Part shown: piece after piece, positions 8,790 to 16,972 of the stretch
How the letters are laid out: each line of letters begins with the position of its first letter
Numbering within the stretch: position 1 is the first letter of the stretch
NCBI RefSeq assembly: GCF_020711255.1
Contig: NZ_JAJFAW010000032.1
Location: forward strand, 1-50,222
Reading direction: 5' to 3'
Origin: Hymenobacter plasmatis
Lineage (GTDB): Bacteria > Bacteroidota > Bacteroidia > Cytophagales > Hymenobacteraceae
Length of the DNA: 50,222 nucleotides
The notes under the pieces: generated by a model
What the model was told of the DNA's origin: nothing
Database searches by the model: none
Seen by the model: the letters and a program-made list of their open reading frames with translations, nothing else
Position numbers and translations under genes: made by a program

Positions 8790-9677
8790 TTACAGCGTTT
8801 CCATGGAAACGTCTGCCATTCTGTTCTCAACGGCCAGCTTCAAGCTGCATTCAGCCCAATTGGCCTCGGTGGGCCGGGTCCAGGTGGGGAGCAGCAACAC
8901 CGGAATGCATAGGTGGTAAGGATTGGACCGGGTGGCGTTGGGGTTGAAGAACTGATGCAACAGCTCGCCGGCCGAGCTAGCTATCACCAGCAACTCGGCC
9001 GAATGCTGCGAGCAATACCCGCTGATGCCCTCCAGGGCATCTTCCTGGGGCAGCAAGTGCACGGCGGCACTGGGCAGGTGGGCGTGGGCATTAAGCAGCG
9101 CTTTTTTCAACGACCCGAGGCACGTGCTGTCGTCGGGCTGAAATTGCACCAGGTCGAAGTGCGCGCTGGTGGTGCGGGCCAGGCAGGGCAGCCAGGCCAG
9201 CCGCTGCCCCTGGAAGTTCGCAAAATCGCCGGCGACCACCACGTAGGTGGGCAGCTCGTGGGCGCCGGGCGGCACGATGAGCACGGGGCAGCTCAACTGG
9301 TCGGGCAGCAGCGTCACGGCGTCGCCGGCGGCCGTGGAGGCGGTGCCCTTGGTCAGGTTCAGGCCGGTGACGAGCAGGTCGGCCTTGTAGCTGGTCACCA
9401 GGGCCTCCAGTACTTCGGGAATGGGGCCCGTGCCTAAGTGGTACCAGTAATTGATGCGCCGGCCACTCTGGCGGGCCAGCTGCTGGTAGCGCAGCCGCTC
9501 GGCCAGGGCTTCGAGGCGGCGCAGGCGGGCCGCGCGCAGCTCAGGCGGCGGTTCATCTGCTGAGCCATTGTCTACCAGCACAATTCTGGCGGGCAGGCGA
9601 GCGGCCAGGCTATTGGCATACACCAAAGCGTTTTCGGAAGGCTCCGTGAAGTCAATGGGAACGAGAATGGTTTTCAT
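8790..9677 (-). CDS. Tandem universal stress protein
   Basis: 295 residues from the ATG at 9677 (MKTILVPIDFTEPSENALVYA); a start at 9752 would add 25 unrelated residues. The first domain is a canonical UspA domain. It has the ILVPIDF strand with Asp, a central LLVTGLNLTKGTASTAAGDAV loop, and the end CPVLIVPPGA. The second half (about 150-260) is weaker: it has LLVIASSAGELLHQFF and IPVLLLPTW but no complete nucleotide loop. It lies between two L,D-transpeptidase paralogues on the same strand, linking cell-wall remodelling to the stress proteins by context. The exact ligand is unknown. Confidence 0.88.
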   Translation of the reverse strand: MKTILVPIDFTEPSENALVYANSLAARLPARIVLVDNGSADEPPPELRAARLRRLEALAERLRYQQLARQSGRRINYWYHLGTGPIPEVLEALVTSYKADLLVTGLNLTKGTASTAAGDAVTLLPDQLSCPVLIVPPGAHELPTYVVVAGDFANFQGQRLAWLPCLARTTSAHFDLVQFQPDDSTCLGSLKKALLNAHAHLPSAAVHLLPQEDALEGISGYCSQHSAELLVIASSAGELLHQFFNPNATRSNPYHLCIPVLLLPTWTRPTEANWAECSLKLAVENRMADVSMETL

Positions 9678-9841
9678 GGTGGCTGGAAAGCAGGGAGAGC
9701 GTTCAAGGAGGATGGGGCATTGGAGTGAGGGGCCGCAAAGGCGCGGAAGCAAAGCGGCGGGCCGGCCACTAGGGAGCTTCGGCAGCGGGGCTTGCGTGTG
9801 GAGCTGAAAAGAATCTGGCCACCCACCTTGGGCCAGCTTGC

Positions 9842-11323
9842 TTACAACAGGTCAGGAGCTTGGCTGCCGAATAATTGGCGCCGAAGGATAGCATCACGGC
9901 CGTATACATCGGGGTAGAACCGAAGCTGGCCGGCCACCACCGCACAGGTGGCGTAGCGCACGTGTAAAGGCATGGGGTGCCTGAGGTAGAAACTGCGGGG
10001 CTTGGGTGCTAGTTCACATTCTGCTTCCGTCGGCAGGGCAGCCTGCACACTGTCGCGGCCTAGCAGCAACGCTGCCAGGCGCATGGGGCGCTCGAGGTGC
10101 ATGCAACCTTTTTCGAGGGCGCGGTAGGGCCGGTCGAAATCCTTCAGCTCGGTGGCGTCGCTGAGATACAGCCCGTAGGGGTTGGCAAAGCGAAAGACGA
10201 TGTTGCCCAGCAGGTTGCCACAGCCCGGGTTCTGGCGAATGGTGTAGGGAAAATTCTTCTCCGACACGCTCAGCCAGTTCACCGTGGCCGGATTCACGGG
10301 GCGGCCCTGGGCATCGTACAGCGTGTAGTTGTTCTCGGCCAGAAAGTCGTGCTCCGAGCCCGCGCGGGCATTGGCCTGCAGGTAAGGCAGGATTTGCTGG
10401 GTGGCAATGCTGCGCGGCACGCGCCATTCCGGGGCCAGTGTGAAGGACGTAATCTGGCTGCTGAACGTGGGCGTGGGGCTGCCAGTGCGCCCAATGATGA
10501 CGCGGTGCGCGTGCACCACGCGTCCGGCCCGCACCATTTCCAGCCGGTACGCGGGCAAGTTCACCAGCACGTATTGGGCCTCGGGAATGGCCTGCCAGCG
10601 CCAGCGCTCCAGCGTAAGGGCCAGCTGCTGGGCCCGGCGCCGCCGGGCGGGCGTGTCGTGCCCCACCGATGCTTTGCGCCAGCGCACCAGCGCCTGCTGC
10701 AGCTGCCGGTACTCGCGGTGCGGGGGCTGGCAGCGCAGCAAGGCTGCCTTAAAGTCGGGAGCCGTGAGGGACGCCGCCACCCACCCGGCCGGCTTAAAGG
10801 GCGAGCCCGCTTTCTCCAGCGGCGAGGGCACATCGGCGTGCAGCTGGCCGCGGCGCAGGTGCCGCGCAAAGAGCAGCACGCCATCGGTGAGCAGCACGTC
10901 GAAGCGCGCCTGCTGCGCCAGGTGGCGGTAGGGCAGCGCCGGTTGGGCCAGCGAATCGGCCAGTGCCTGCAGGGCGGCGGTGTGGTAGCGGCGGGGCAGC
11001 AGGCCGTAGTCCTCGGCCTGGCCCATCAGCGCCAATGCCGCGCGGCCCATGGCATTGGGCCGGCGGCCTTCACTCCACGCCGGCTGGTAGGCGCGGCGGG
11101 CATAAAACGTGTTCAGCTGCGGCACTTCGGCCAGCAGCCCCCCGCCCGGCGCGTGGGCAGCCGAATCGAGCACTGCATGAATGCGGGCCGCCAGCGAGTC
11201 TGTGGTGTTGGACCTGGCCGTTTCCGGTTGGGGGCCGCTGGATAATAGGCCGTTCGCGGGCCTCCTCTCCGGAGTTCCCCACGGCAGCATTACCAGTAGC
11301 CACAACCAACCAAAAAGTCGCAT
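9842..11323 (-). CDS. L,D-transpeptidase-like protein with altered catalytic residues
   Basis: 493 residues. A signal peptide (about 1-20) is followed by the same scaffold plus YkuD architecture as the gene at 7164 (for example LERWRWQAIPEAQYVLVNLPAY and GNIVFRFANPYGLYL). At the active site the catalytic His is replaced by Ser388 (LYLSDATE instead of IYLHDTP). The SHGCIRLEKP motif becomes EKGCMHLERP, which keeps Cys407 but replaces the Arg with His409. I read these directly from the bases at about 10100-10180. The protein may be inactive as a transpeptidase, act as a scaffold or regulator, or use another mechanism. The rest of the domain is well preserved, so it is not an ordinary decaying gene. 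It is probably periplasmic. Confidence 0.9.
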   Translation of the reverse strand: MRLFGWLWLLVMLPWGTPERRPANGLLSSGPQPETARSNTTDSLAARIHAVLDSAAHAPGGGLLAEVPQLNTFYARRAYQPAWSEGRRPNAMGRAALALMGQAEDYGLLPRRYHTAALQALADSLAQPALPYRHLAQQARFDVLLTDGVLLFARHLRRGQLHADVPSPLEKAGSPFKPAGWVAASLTAPDFKAALLRCQPPHREYRQLQQALVRWRKASVGHDTPARRRRAQQLALTLERWRWQAIPEAQYVLVNLPAYRLEMVRAGRVVHAHRVIIGRTGSPTPTFSSQITSFTLAPEWRVPRSIATQQILPYLQANARAGSEHDFLAENNYTLYDAQGRPVNPATVNWLSVSEKNFPYTIRQNPGCGNLLGNIVFRFANPYGLYLSDATELKDFDRPYRALEKGCMHLERPMRLAALLLGRDSVQAALPTEAECELAPKPRSFYLRHPMPLHVRYATCAVVAGQLRFYPDVYGRDAILRRQLFGSQAPDLL

Positions 11324-11466
11324 AAACCGTGCTTAAATGATAAAATCACCCGCGCGCCTCGGCAGTACGGGTGAAAGACACGAGCCAAATCGCAGGGGTT
11401 GCGGCTCCGCTGTATTATTAGCAAGCAGCGCCGTAGGCTGGCCGTATTCCCGCCATTTGTTCGCGC

Positions 11467-11784
11467 TTAGGGGCTGACCTTGCTCAGCAGCGTCGAGGCC
11501 AGGCCATCTTCGGCCGGGAGGCCCTGCTGCCGCCACAGCTCCACGCCCTGGCGCACGAGCACGCAGGCCGGCAGCTCATCGAGGCCGAAGCTGCGCACTA
11601 CGGCCGGGTGGCTGGCCTCATCTATGGTAAGCACCCGAATGGAGCTACCCAGCTGGTCTTGCAGGCTGCGCAGCGCGGCCCTAATGCCGGGCTCGACGGG
11701 GGCTTGAGTGGTAGAATCCGGTGGCAAAAGCACCAGCAACACGGCTGTACCCAGCAGCACAGGTGAGGTTGAGACAGGAGCCAT
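11467..11784 (-). CDS. Thioredoxin-fold-like secreted or membrane-anchored protein
   Basis: 105 residues from the ATG at 11784 (MAPVSTSPVLLGTAVLLVLLPP); a start at 11877 is open but adds a basic stretch without family support. A hydrophobic N-terminal segment is followed by a thioredoxin-like C-terminal half: IRVLTIDEASHPAVVRSFGLDELPACVLVRQGVELWRQQG. This includes the cis-Pro strand pattern (LPACVLV) and the KDG-like turn. The usual CXXC redox motif is absent, so redox activity is doubtful. It lies divergent to the histidine kinase gene, with about 180 bases between. Confidence 0.6.
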   Translation of the reverse strand: MAPVSTSPVLLGTAVLLVLLPPDSTTQAPVEPGIRAALRSLQDQLGSSIRVLTIDEASHPAVVRSFGLDELPACVLVRQGVELWRQQGLPAEDGLASTLLSKVSP

Positions 11785-11968
11785 CAGTGATGCGAGTGAG
11801 TAGGGGTCAATTGATAAATCGGATTGTTGTCGTAAAATTACTTTTCGGTCCGACGGCCTCCCCATGATGTTTCTCATGCGGACGCTTGACCTTTATCATG
11901 AGCTAGCGCCCGGGCAACCCCAACGATTGGGCGGAGGCTGCTGCTGCTCAGCTGTTTTGCTTTTCACT

Positions 11969-13567
11969 ATGCCGCACGACCCTTTTGCGCGGGCGTTAGC
12001 CGATATTCTGCTCAACCAGGCCTCCGAATTTGTAGGGGTATATGACGTTGAAGTAGAGTGGTTTACTCAAGTAAACCCGGCGGGATACCGGCTGCTCGGC
12101 TACCCATCGGCGCAGGCCCTCTACGACGACCCCGACCGAACCCTGCGCCTGCGCCCCCAGGGCGAAAAGGCGGCCGAGCGCCCGAAAGCCGGCCACCAGG
12201 AGTTTGAGGCCGTGCTGCGCCGCCAAACCGGCGACACCTTCTGGGCCCGGGTTGAGCTAACTGGCTTTTTCATCGAAGGCAAACTGTACTTCCTGGTGAA
12301 AATCAGCGACATCGACCGCCTGCACCAGGCCGAGCACAACCTGGCGCAAAGCGTAAGCCGCTTCGAGGCGGTGGTGGCCAACGCTACCATCGGCATCATT
12401 GTGTGCGACCGTGCTGGCGCCATCGTATCGGCCAACCAGATGGCCCACCAGCAGTTTGGCTACGCCGAAGGCGAGCTGGCCCACCACAAGATTGACCAGC
12501 TGGTGCCCATGGCCCCGGGCCGCCACCACGACCAGCTGCGGGCTTCGTTCAACGCCCAGCCGTCGGTGCGGGCCATGGGCGCCCACCGCGGCAACCTGCA
12601 GGGCCTGCGCAAAGACGGCTCAGTGTTTCCGGTAGAGGTGAGCTTGAGCTACTTCCACCTCGACGACGAGCTTTATGTGGTGTCGTACAGCGTCGACATC
12701 ACCCAGAAAAAGGAAGCCGAGCGCGAGCTCATCGCCCAGCGCCAGCGGGTGGAGCGGCTCAATGCCGAGCTCGAACAGAAGGTGGCAGAGCGCACGCACG
12801 CGCTGCTCAGCACCCTCGAGCAGCTGGAGCAGCGCAAAGACGAGCTGGCCAAAGCCTTGGCGGCCGAGCAGGAATTGGGCGAGCTCAAGTCGCGCTTCGT
12901 GTCCATGGCGTCGCACGAGTTTCGCACCCCGCTCACGGCCGTGCTCTCCTCAGCGGCCCTTATAGAAAAGTACCCCGAGACCGGGCAGCAGGCCCAGCGC
13001 CAACGCCACATAGAGCGCATCCGCCAGTCCGTGAATCACCTCAACGACATTCTGGAGGAGTTTCTCTCCGTGGGGCGCATAGAAGAAGGCAACATCCTGG
13101 CCCGGCCCGCCGAGCTAAGCATCCCGGAATTGCTCACGAGTACCGTAGCCGATGTGCAGGCCCTGATGAAGCCCGGCCAGACCATTGAGCAGGACGTGGA
13201 CTGCCCCGAAGCGGTATGGCTCGACCCTTCGCTGCTGCGCAAAATCCTGGTCAACCTGCTTTCCAACGCCTTAAAATATTCGGGCGAGAATGCCCGGGTG
13301 CGGGTGCAGGCCCACTGCGAGGCGGGCGTGCTCACGCTCACCGTGGAAGACCAGGGCGTGGGCATTTCGGCCGAAGACCAGGAGCACTTGTTCGAGCGTT
13401 TCTTCCGGGCCCGCAACGTTACCAACGTGCCCGGCACCGGCCTGGGCCTGTACATCATCGCCAAGTACCTTGAGCTGATGAACGGCACCATTTCCCTGCA
13501 AAGCACCCTCGGCGTGGGCACTACCGTCACCGTCGCCATCCCCTACCAAACGCACGCCGCCGAATGA
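11969..13567 (+). CDS. PAS-PAS sensor histidine kinase
   Basis: 532 residues from the ATG at 11969 (MPHDPFARALADILLNQASEF). The frame is open upstream to 11864, but that part is Cys/Gly-rich and unlike PAS proteins. Two PAS domains (about 5-120 and 125-245; the second has GAIVSANQMAHQQFGY and the PAC-like VDITQKKEAE) are followed by a coiled coil (about 245-300). The HisKA domain has phospho-acceptor His316 in MASHEFRTPL. The HATPase domain has an N box (LVNLLSNALKYS), a G1 box (VEDQGVGI) and a G2 box (GTGLGLYI). There is no transmembrane helix, so it is a cytoplasmic sensor. Its stop codon overlaps the start of the downstream regulator (ATGA), so the two are translationally coupled partners. 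Confidence 0.93.
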   Translation: MPHDPFARALADILLNQASEFVGVYDVEVEWFTQVNPAGYRLLGYPSAQALYDDPDRTLRLRPQGEKAAERPKAGHQEFEAVLRRQTGDTFWARVELTGFFIEGKLYFLVKISDIDRLHQAEHNLAQSVSRFEAVVANATIGIIVCDRAGAIVSANQMAHQQFGYAEGELAHHKIDQLVPMAPGRHHDQLRASFNAQPSVRAMGAHRGNLQGLRKDGSVFPVEVSLSYFHLDDELYVVSYSVDITQKKEAERELIAQRQRVERLNAELEQKVAERTHALLSTLEQLEQRKDELAKALAAEQELGELKSRFVSMASHEFRTPLTAVLSSAALIEKYPETGQQAQRQRHIERIRQSVNHLNDILEEFLSVGRIEEGNILARPAELSIPELLTSTVADVQALMKPGQTIEQDVDCPEAVWLDPSLLRKILVNLLSNALKYSGENARVRVQAHCEAGVLTLTVEDQGVGISAEDQEHLFERFFRARNVTNVPGTGLGLYIIAKYLELMNGTISLQSTLGVGTTVTVAIPYQTHAAE

Positions 13568-14622
13568 AAACCATTCTTTTGATTGAAGACAACGACTTCA
13601 TCCGCGAAAACACCGCCGAGCTGCTAACCCTGGCCGGCTACACGGTGCTCACGGCCGAAAACGGCAAGGTAGGCGTGGGAAAAGCCCTGGAAACCAAGCC
13701 CGACCTCGTGGTGTGCGACATCATGATGCCGGTGCTCGATGGCTACGGGGTGCTGCACATCTTCAACCAAAACCCCCAGCTGGCCGGCGTGCCGTTCATC
13801 TTCCTCACGGCCAAAACCGAGCGCTCGGACCTGCGCCGCGGCATGGAGCTGGGCGCCGACGACTACCTCACCAAGCCGTTTTCCGAAATTGAGCTGCTCA
13901 GCGCCATCAGCGGGCGCCTGGCGCGCTTTGCCACCCTGCGCCCCGATTACGACCTGCAGGCCGATGGCCTCAACGAGTTCCTGAACGATGCCCAGCAGGT
14001 GGGCAACCTCGAAAGCCTCTCGGCCGACCGCAAGCCCCACGCCGTGCCCCGCAAGCAGGTGGTGTACGCCGAAGGCGACGAGGCCACCCGGCTGTACTTC
14101 GTGCAGAGCGGCCGGGTGAAGACCAGCAAGAACACGGCCGCCGGCAAGGAGCTCATCACGGGCTTGTATCAGGCAGGCGAATTCTTTGGCTACAAAGCCC
14201 TGCTCGAAGGCACCGCGCACCACGACACCGCCACCGCCGTGGAAGACGCCGTGCTGCTCTACATTCCGGCCGATGACTTCACGCAGCTGCTCAATCGCAA
14301 CGCCGAAGTGAGCCAGCAGTTTGTGCGCCTGCTGGCCGGCCGCGTGCGCGAGCAGGAAGAGCTGCTGCTCGACATGGCCTACAACTCGCTGCGCAAGCGC
14401 GTGGCCGACACGCTCCTGCGCCTCCACTCCCAGCAGCTCGCCCTCGAGCCCACCGACCCGCGCCTGCCCCTCTCCCGCGACGACATGGCCGCCCTCATCG
14501 GCACCGCCCCCGAGTCGTTGAGCCGCACGCTGAGCGAGTTCCGCCAGGCCGGCATTCTGGAGCTGAATCCCCGCTTTATCCGGGTGCTGCAGCCGGATAA
14601 GCTCCGGCGCACCAACTGGTAA
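13564..14622 (+). CDS. Response regulator fused to a CRP/FNR-type DNA-binding domain
   Basis: 352 residues. The receiver domain (1-120) has phospho-acceptor Asp52 in VVCDIMMPVLDG, the acidic pair in IEDND, Thr in FLTAKT and Lys in LTKPF. A short linker leads to a cyclic-nucleotide-binding-like beta-roll (about 150-265: VVYAEGDEATRLYFVQSGRVKTS, GLYQAGEFFGYKALLEG). The C-terminal winged helix-turn-helix covers about 275-345 (SRDDMAALIGTAPESLSRTLSEF). The usual RAA/RAT phosphate-binding cassette of cAMP receptors is not visible, so the roll may not bind cAMP. Fusing a receiver to a CRP effector makes this a phosphorylation-controlled CRP-like transcription factor. It overlaps the upstream kinase by 4 bases and is the likely regulator of the stress island. 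Confidence 0.93.
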   Translation: MKTILLIEDNDFIRENTAELLTLAGYTVLTAENGKVGVGKALETKPDLVVCDIMMPVLDGYGVLHIFNQNPQLAGVPFIFLTAKTERSDLRRGMELGADDYLTKPFSEIELLSAISGRLARFATLRPDYDLQADGLNEFLNDAQQVGNLESLSADRKPHAVPRKQVVYAEGDEATRLYFVQSGRVKTSKNTAAGKELITGLYQAGEFFGYKALLEGTAHHDTATAVEDAVLLYIPADDFTQLLNRNAEVSQQFVRLLAGRVREQEELLLDMAYNSLRKRVADTLLRLHSQQLALEPTDPRLPLSRDDMAALIGTAPESLSRTLSEFRQAGILELNPRFIRVLQPDKLRRTNW

Positions 14623-14747
14623 CCGGGCTTGGGTGCGAGCCGCTTGCGTGGTAGAGTGCTCGGGCTGCTCAGTGCCCCATTCCCACTTCAAACCTTTTGC
14701 TGCACACGCCTCGCGCCCCCAATCAGCTTAACTTAATCGGGCTGCCT

Positions 14748-14755
14748 TACTTTAG
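14748..14755 (+). promoter_or_regulatory. Putative -7 box (TACTTTAG) for the deformylase gene
   Basis: TACTTTAG matches the Bacteroidota sigma-A -7 consensus TAnnTTTG at seven of eight positions. It lies 31 bases before the start codon at 14786. No convincing TTTG -33 box is seen at the expected distance. Confidence 0.35.
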
Positions 14756-14785
14756 ACCCCTACATTCCTTATACCTCCCTCGCGA

Positions 14786-15271
14786 ATGAAAACGCTAGCT
14801 GACATGGTATTGCTCGGCGACCCGCGCCTGTACGAGGCGTGTGCGCCGGTGGTGGAAGCCGACCTGCCGCACCTGGCCAGGTGGGTGGCCGACCTGCACA
14901 ACGTGATGAGCGAAGTGCGGGCCCGGTACCACTTCGGGCGCGGCATCGCCGCCCCGCAACTGGGCATCATGAAACGCCTCGTGTACCTCAACCTCGACCG
15001 CCCGATGGTGCTCATCAACCCCGAGCTGACCGACCACAGCGAGGCCATGTTTGAGCTGTGGGACGACTGCATGAGCTTCCCCAATCTGCTGGTGCGGGTG
15101 CTGCGCCACCAAGCCGTGACGGTTCGCTACCTCGACGAGCACTGGCAGCCGCAAGTCTGGCCGGTGCAAGACGCGCTGTCCGAGCTGCTCCAGCACGAAT
15201 GCGACCACCTCGACGGCGTACTGTGCACCATGCGCGCCATCGACCCGCAGTCGTTTCGGTGGAAGCCCTGA
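14786..15271 (+). CDS. Peptide deformylase, divergent type
   Basis: 161 residues, compared with 165-190 for typical deformylases. Motif 1 is GRGIAAPQLG (51-60). Motif 2, normally EGCLS, is DDCMS with metal-ligand Cys95. Motif 3 is QHECDHLDG with metal ligands His137 and His141 and catalytic Glu138. All three metal ligands and the catalytic Glu are kept, so the enzyme should hydrolyse N-formyl groups from nascent proteins, although the changed motif 2 puts it outside the canonical type 1. It may be a second, accessory deformylase; the main one cannot be seen here. It follows the two-component pair on the same strand with its own likely promoter. Confidence 0.9.
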   Translation: MKTLADMVLLGDPRLYEACAPVVEADLPHLARWVADLHNVMSEVRARYHFGRGIAAPQLGIMKRLVYLNLDRPMVLINPELTDHSEAMFELWDDCMSFPNLLVRVLRHQAVTVRYLDEHWQPQVWPVQDALSELLQHECDHLDGVLCTMRAIDPQSFRWKP

Positions 15272-16296
15272 TTTGCCCGAAGCATCCGCCCGGAGCATCG
15301 GTACGGAAGAGCCCAATGGCGTTGCGCTGCCAAGTAGCAGTTGGATAGCTAAGCGGAGAAGAAAAAAAACAAGCATTTCTTCTCCGCCAAGGACATTCTC
15401 ACACTTAAAATTCTCCCTACCCTATTCTTGAATTCGGCAAAATAAACAAGGGGCTCGATAGTGTTCCTAACCGTTTGATGGCGTGGAAGCTTCTTACCTA
15501 TAACATCCGCTATTCATAAATATTAGGAATATCAGAGCATTATTTGGCCTTGAGCTAAGATAAACAAGCGGACTCAACAATAGAAATATTTTTTGTATAA
15601 CTTTGATATTTTTTATGATTTTCATTGTAAATTGGTAATGGCAACGAATGGTTTCAAGGTCAGTATTTACCTAATAATGAACAATATACCTATTCACAAG
15701 CTGTTACCCCTCAGCTTGTGAGCCCACAAGCGTGGAGAACACTGAGATATTGATATTATGGTGAACCACTACAAGCTCCTTACAACGAACCTTTAGGGAC
15801 CTACCGCTATTCCCGTAGCGCAGTATTCGCTATCCCGGATAGCCCACACCTATTTTCTGGTCTACTGGCGCGGCGGCGCCAGCTCCTCCGACGTCGGCTC
15901 AATTTCCTTGCAGGAAGTTGCTACTCGCTGCTGTGCCTAACCGGGCCCGGTTTCACAGCTACCAATGCCCTTAACAACTACCGGGTCTGCCGCGCGGCGG
16001 CGCTAGTACCACCCGGTCTTCCAGCCCGATGGCTGTCGTGTGGCCCTGTATGAAAACGGAACCTAAAATCATCCTTGCCTATGAGGAAGTGACCTTTATG
16101 TGCCTGATTGGGATGCCTATGAGTCAAGTTATATCACTGATTATTAACCATTTCTTGCCCAACTATTCATTGCAGCCCAATTTCGCCCAAGGCCTTAGAA
16201 TCAATCATACGCCAACAACCTCCTGCCTGATGGTAAAGCCTTCGCTTTATCGGGACACTTTAAATCATTATTCGTATTTCTTTAACTCCTATTGCC
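15272..16296. other. AT-rich, gene-poor kilobase with hairpins
   Basis: About 1 kb without a convincing intact gene. The first half (15400-15760) is much more AT-rich than its surroundings. Several perfect short inverted repeats occur. At 15695-15730 CACAAGCTG, CAGCTTGTG and CACAAG are arranged so that the middle segment can pair with either neighbour. At 15829-15843 there is GCTATCC-C-GGATAGC, and at 15865-15882 CTGGCGC-GGCG-GCGCCAG. The base composition and the possible decayed reading frame at 15631 suggest an acquired or degenerating segment. Confidence 0.5.
15631..16053 (+). pseudogene. Possible remnant of a coding sequence with an in-frame stop
   Basis: One frame is open for 141 codons except for a single TGA at 15751-15753. 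Before the stop it reads NGNEWFQGQYLPNNEQ and after it YYGEPLQAPYNEPLG, which look like protein. It has no start codon and is preceded by a TAA. The downstream half turns Arg/Leu-rich and is probably not coding. No family is recognised. This could be chance in a low-GC stretch. Confidence 0.2.
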
Positions 16297-16767
16297 ATGA
16301 AAACCAAGATTTCATCCTTCGTCCTCTTTATAATTGCCCTTCTCAGCTATGGTAAGGTATTGGCCCAGAACCCTCACGAGATGAAACCCACCACTGTGGT
16401 GGATAATGGCCTCACGCTTACTGTGTCATACGACATCGCGGGTCTGGGAAATGTTAGCTCCACTACAGGCACGCTTAACTATGACGTCTTAGTTAAAACC
16501 CAGTGCCGGAACCCCGGTGGAAACATTGCTCCCGGTCAGGATTTCGAGTACACGAGTGTCGACCAGACATTCCCTGTGCGCGTCGATAAAAACGGTCGTG
16601 CAAAAGGCTCTTACACGACCCCGGCTCCCACAGTGGACCTTTCCCAAGCAGACTGCCCAAATGGAAAGTGGCGCCCTGAGATTGCCGATGCCATATACAG
16701 TAAGGTAACCTTTACGCTGGCCGGCAAAACCTTCTATACTGGTACTCCCACCAATGTAGTGCCCTAA
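16297..16767 (+). CDS. Secreted protein of unknown function
   Basis: 156 residues. A clear signal peptide (MKTKISSFVLFIIALLSYGKVLAQ, cleavage after about residue 23) is followed by a beta-rich mature part. Two widely spaced Cys (in KTQCRNPGGN and SQADCPNGKW) could form a disulphide. The pattern of a short N-terminal strand (LTLTVSYDIAGLGN) and later strands (FTLAGKTFYTG) suggests an Ig-like or beta-sandwich fold, but I do not recognise a family. Its codon use is less GC-rich than the flanking genes. It may be periplasmic or extracellular. Confidence 0.8.
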   Translation: MKTKISSFVLFIIALLSYGKVLAQNPHEMKPTTVVDNGLTLTVSYDIAGLGNVSSTTGTLNYDVLVKTQCRNPGGNIAPGQDFEYTSVDQTFPVRVDKNGRAKGSYTTPAPTVDLSQADCPNGKWRPEIADAIYSKVTFTLAGKTFYTGTPTNVVP

Positions 16768-16863
16768 CGTTAGCTAGTAAGGCAAAGAAGCAGCTCTCAG
16801 CATGCTGTTGTGCTGCCGCTCAGCACCAGTGCTGGCCTTGCCAAAGGCCTTATCTTAGGACTC

Positions 16864-16906
16864 AGCGCATGATGGGAAGTAGTGCTACTGCTTCTTATCA
16901 TGCGCT
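16864..16906. terminator. Hairpin between the secreted protein and the receptor gene
   Basis: AGCGCATGAT at 16864-16873 pairs perfectly with ATCATGCGCT at 16897-16906, and part of the interior (GAAGTAG and CTACTGCTTC) also pairs. There is no long T run, so termination is only a possibility. Confidence 0.35.
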
Positions 16907-16972
16907 GCTTATTAGCCTCTAGCGTTGTAATGGAAGAATTTGGTTATGCTGCAGCAGTACTTCCGCGTGGTA

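Noticed and set aside
16029..16355. 108-codon frame (starting MAVVWPCMKTEPK) before the secreted protein
   Set aside because: Overlaps the signal peptide start at 16297 in another frame and has no protein-like domain.
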